Shown in pieces: positions 43,628 to 44,062 of a stretch of 44,062 bases of DNA. The DNA comes from a virus. A model generated the notes under the pieces. It ran no database searches and was not told the DNA's origin. It saw only the letters and a list, made by a program, of their open reading frames with translations. The stretch spans positions 1 through 44,062 of IMG/VR virus record IMGVR_UViG_3300042390_000370, one strand, 5' to 3'. A program made the translations under genes and the position numbers. The stretch's first letter is position 1. Each line of letters starts with the position of its first letter.

Positions 43628-43958
43628 ACCTAGTAAATCAAGACACCCTAAAGCGGTTCATACGATAACCGTTAAAGTCACTGGCTCTCAAAAGAATCTT
43701 CTAATAGACGCTTCTCGTGATATGGGTATGTCCCTATCGGAGTTTATGTCGTGGGTGGCCTGGGAGTATTGCCAGAGTCAAAAGGGCATCCCCCCTGCTC
43801 CTGCCCCTTATCCCAAGCCAACTCCAGCGGATTACTTAAGAATGTATCTAGAGGGCGAAAGAGTCATTATGCCCTGTGGTAAAGAAGAGTGCGATATGCA
43901 GATAGTTACTTTTGGCTCTGCCGACTACTGCAATACCTGTTCCTTTAGAGTGGGCTAG
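43617..43958 (+). CDS. RHH-like protein with zinc tail (113 aa)
   Basis: MGRKPSKSRHPKAVHTITVK then VTGSQKNLLIDASRDMGMSL, again a strand-helix-helix fold and a paralogue-like neighbour of the preceding gene. The C-terminal CGKEECDMQ and CNTC could bind zinc. Overlaps the previous gene by 11 nt. Confidence 0.6.
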   Translation: MGRKPSKSRHPKAVHTITVKVTGSQKNLLIDASRDMGMSLSEFMSWVAWEYCQSQKGIPPAPAPYPKPTPADYLRMYLEGERVIMPCGKEECDMQIVTFGSADYCNTCSFRVG

Positions 43959-44062
43959 TCTCCCCACATCTGACTAAGGGTAGGTCTTGAGGGTCTTACT
44001 CCCCTTCTTCTCTGTTCTGCAGCCAATTGTCTTGAAGTCAATCCTGCCCATACTCCATGCAT
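43955..44062 (-). CDS. Leftward gene end entering from right edge
   Basis: An open frame from the window edge ends HGVWAGLTSRQLAAEQ, ..., TLSQMWGD at a TAG that overlaps the convergent stop by four bases (CTAG). Only 35 residues are visible, so the call is weak. Confidence 0.35.
   Translation of the reverse strand: MHGVWAGLTSRQLAAEQRRRGVRPSRPTLSQMWGD

Noticed and set aside
1-44062. tRNA genes
   Set aside because: I looked for T-loop-like GTTCRA strings with acceptor stems and saw none I could support; a tRNA search tool would be decisive.

Overview
The window looks like part of the genome of a bacteriophage, or phage-like plasmid, of an actinobacterium. The pointers are a WhiB-type iron-sulfur regulator, a phage primase-helicase, a single-strand binding protein, a small-terminase-like protein, a DUF932 protein, a secreted lysozyme-like enzyme, a DUF5872 protein, very dense gene packing with ATGA/GTGA/TAATG overlaps, and many apparently leaderless genes. 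No tRNA, rRNA, insertion sequence, integrase or CRISPR array was recognised. Capsid and tail genes are not in the window.

Layout. Positions 1-109 hold the start of a leftward metallophosphoesterase. The 110-792 gap carries divergent promoters and a tight cluster of six DnaA-box-like 9-mers (485-552), a candidate origin. Positions 793-10113 encode one 3106-residue protein: recognisable enzyme modules (three HExxH zincins, an ADP-ribosyltransferase-like domain, a Nudix hydrolase, a His-rich domain and a DUF3626-like tail) separated by a repeated Gly-Leu-Ala-Ser motif. It is followed, with an ATGA overlap, by a basic DUF5872 protein. Positions 10769-15011 are a leftward DNA-metabolism cluster (small-terminase-like, primase-helicase, WhiB, SSB). 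A short rightward lysozyme group lies at 15.1-16.4 kb. A leftward run (16.4-34.1 kb) holds DUF932, a HARP/SNF2 helicase and about 45 tiny proteins, many with Cys-pair zinc motifs. The run at 34.2-40.3 kb is mainly rightward and includes a MoxR-type ATPase plus VWA protein pair. Positions 40.3-42.3 kb look different in style. A rightward replication-accessory group ends the window.

Regulation is the most distinctive theme. I count 34 copies of one promoter type (28 leftward, 6 rightward): a TTG-type -35, exactly 17 nt of spacer ending in a conserved ACYTACWACC core plus two bases, and a TANNNT -10. In more than 20 of them the start codon lies exactly where transcription should start, so the mRNAs should be leaderless. 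The conserved spacer suggests one shared DNA-binding regulator for a 20-kb multi-promoter regulon. Two copies drive transcripts with no convincing long reading frame. Independently, 11 copies of a CTAATC-N5-ACGGTGGCGGAAAG element lie on the same strand whatever the gene direction, mostly at operon ends and about 2.4 kb apart over part of the run. A GCTGGGCT octamer is strongly over-represented, and two near-perfect parS palindromes lie 101 bp apart at 26.8-26.9 kb.

These are readings of the sequence alone. Domain names come from motif recognition, not from a database search.
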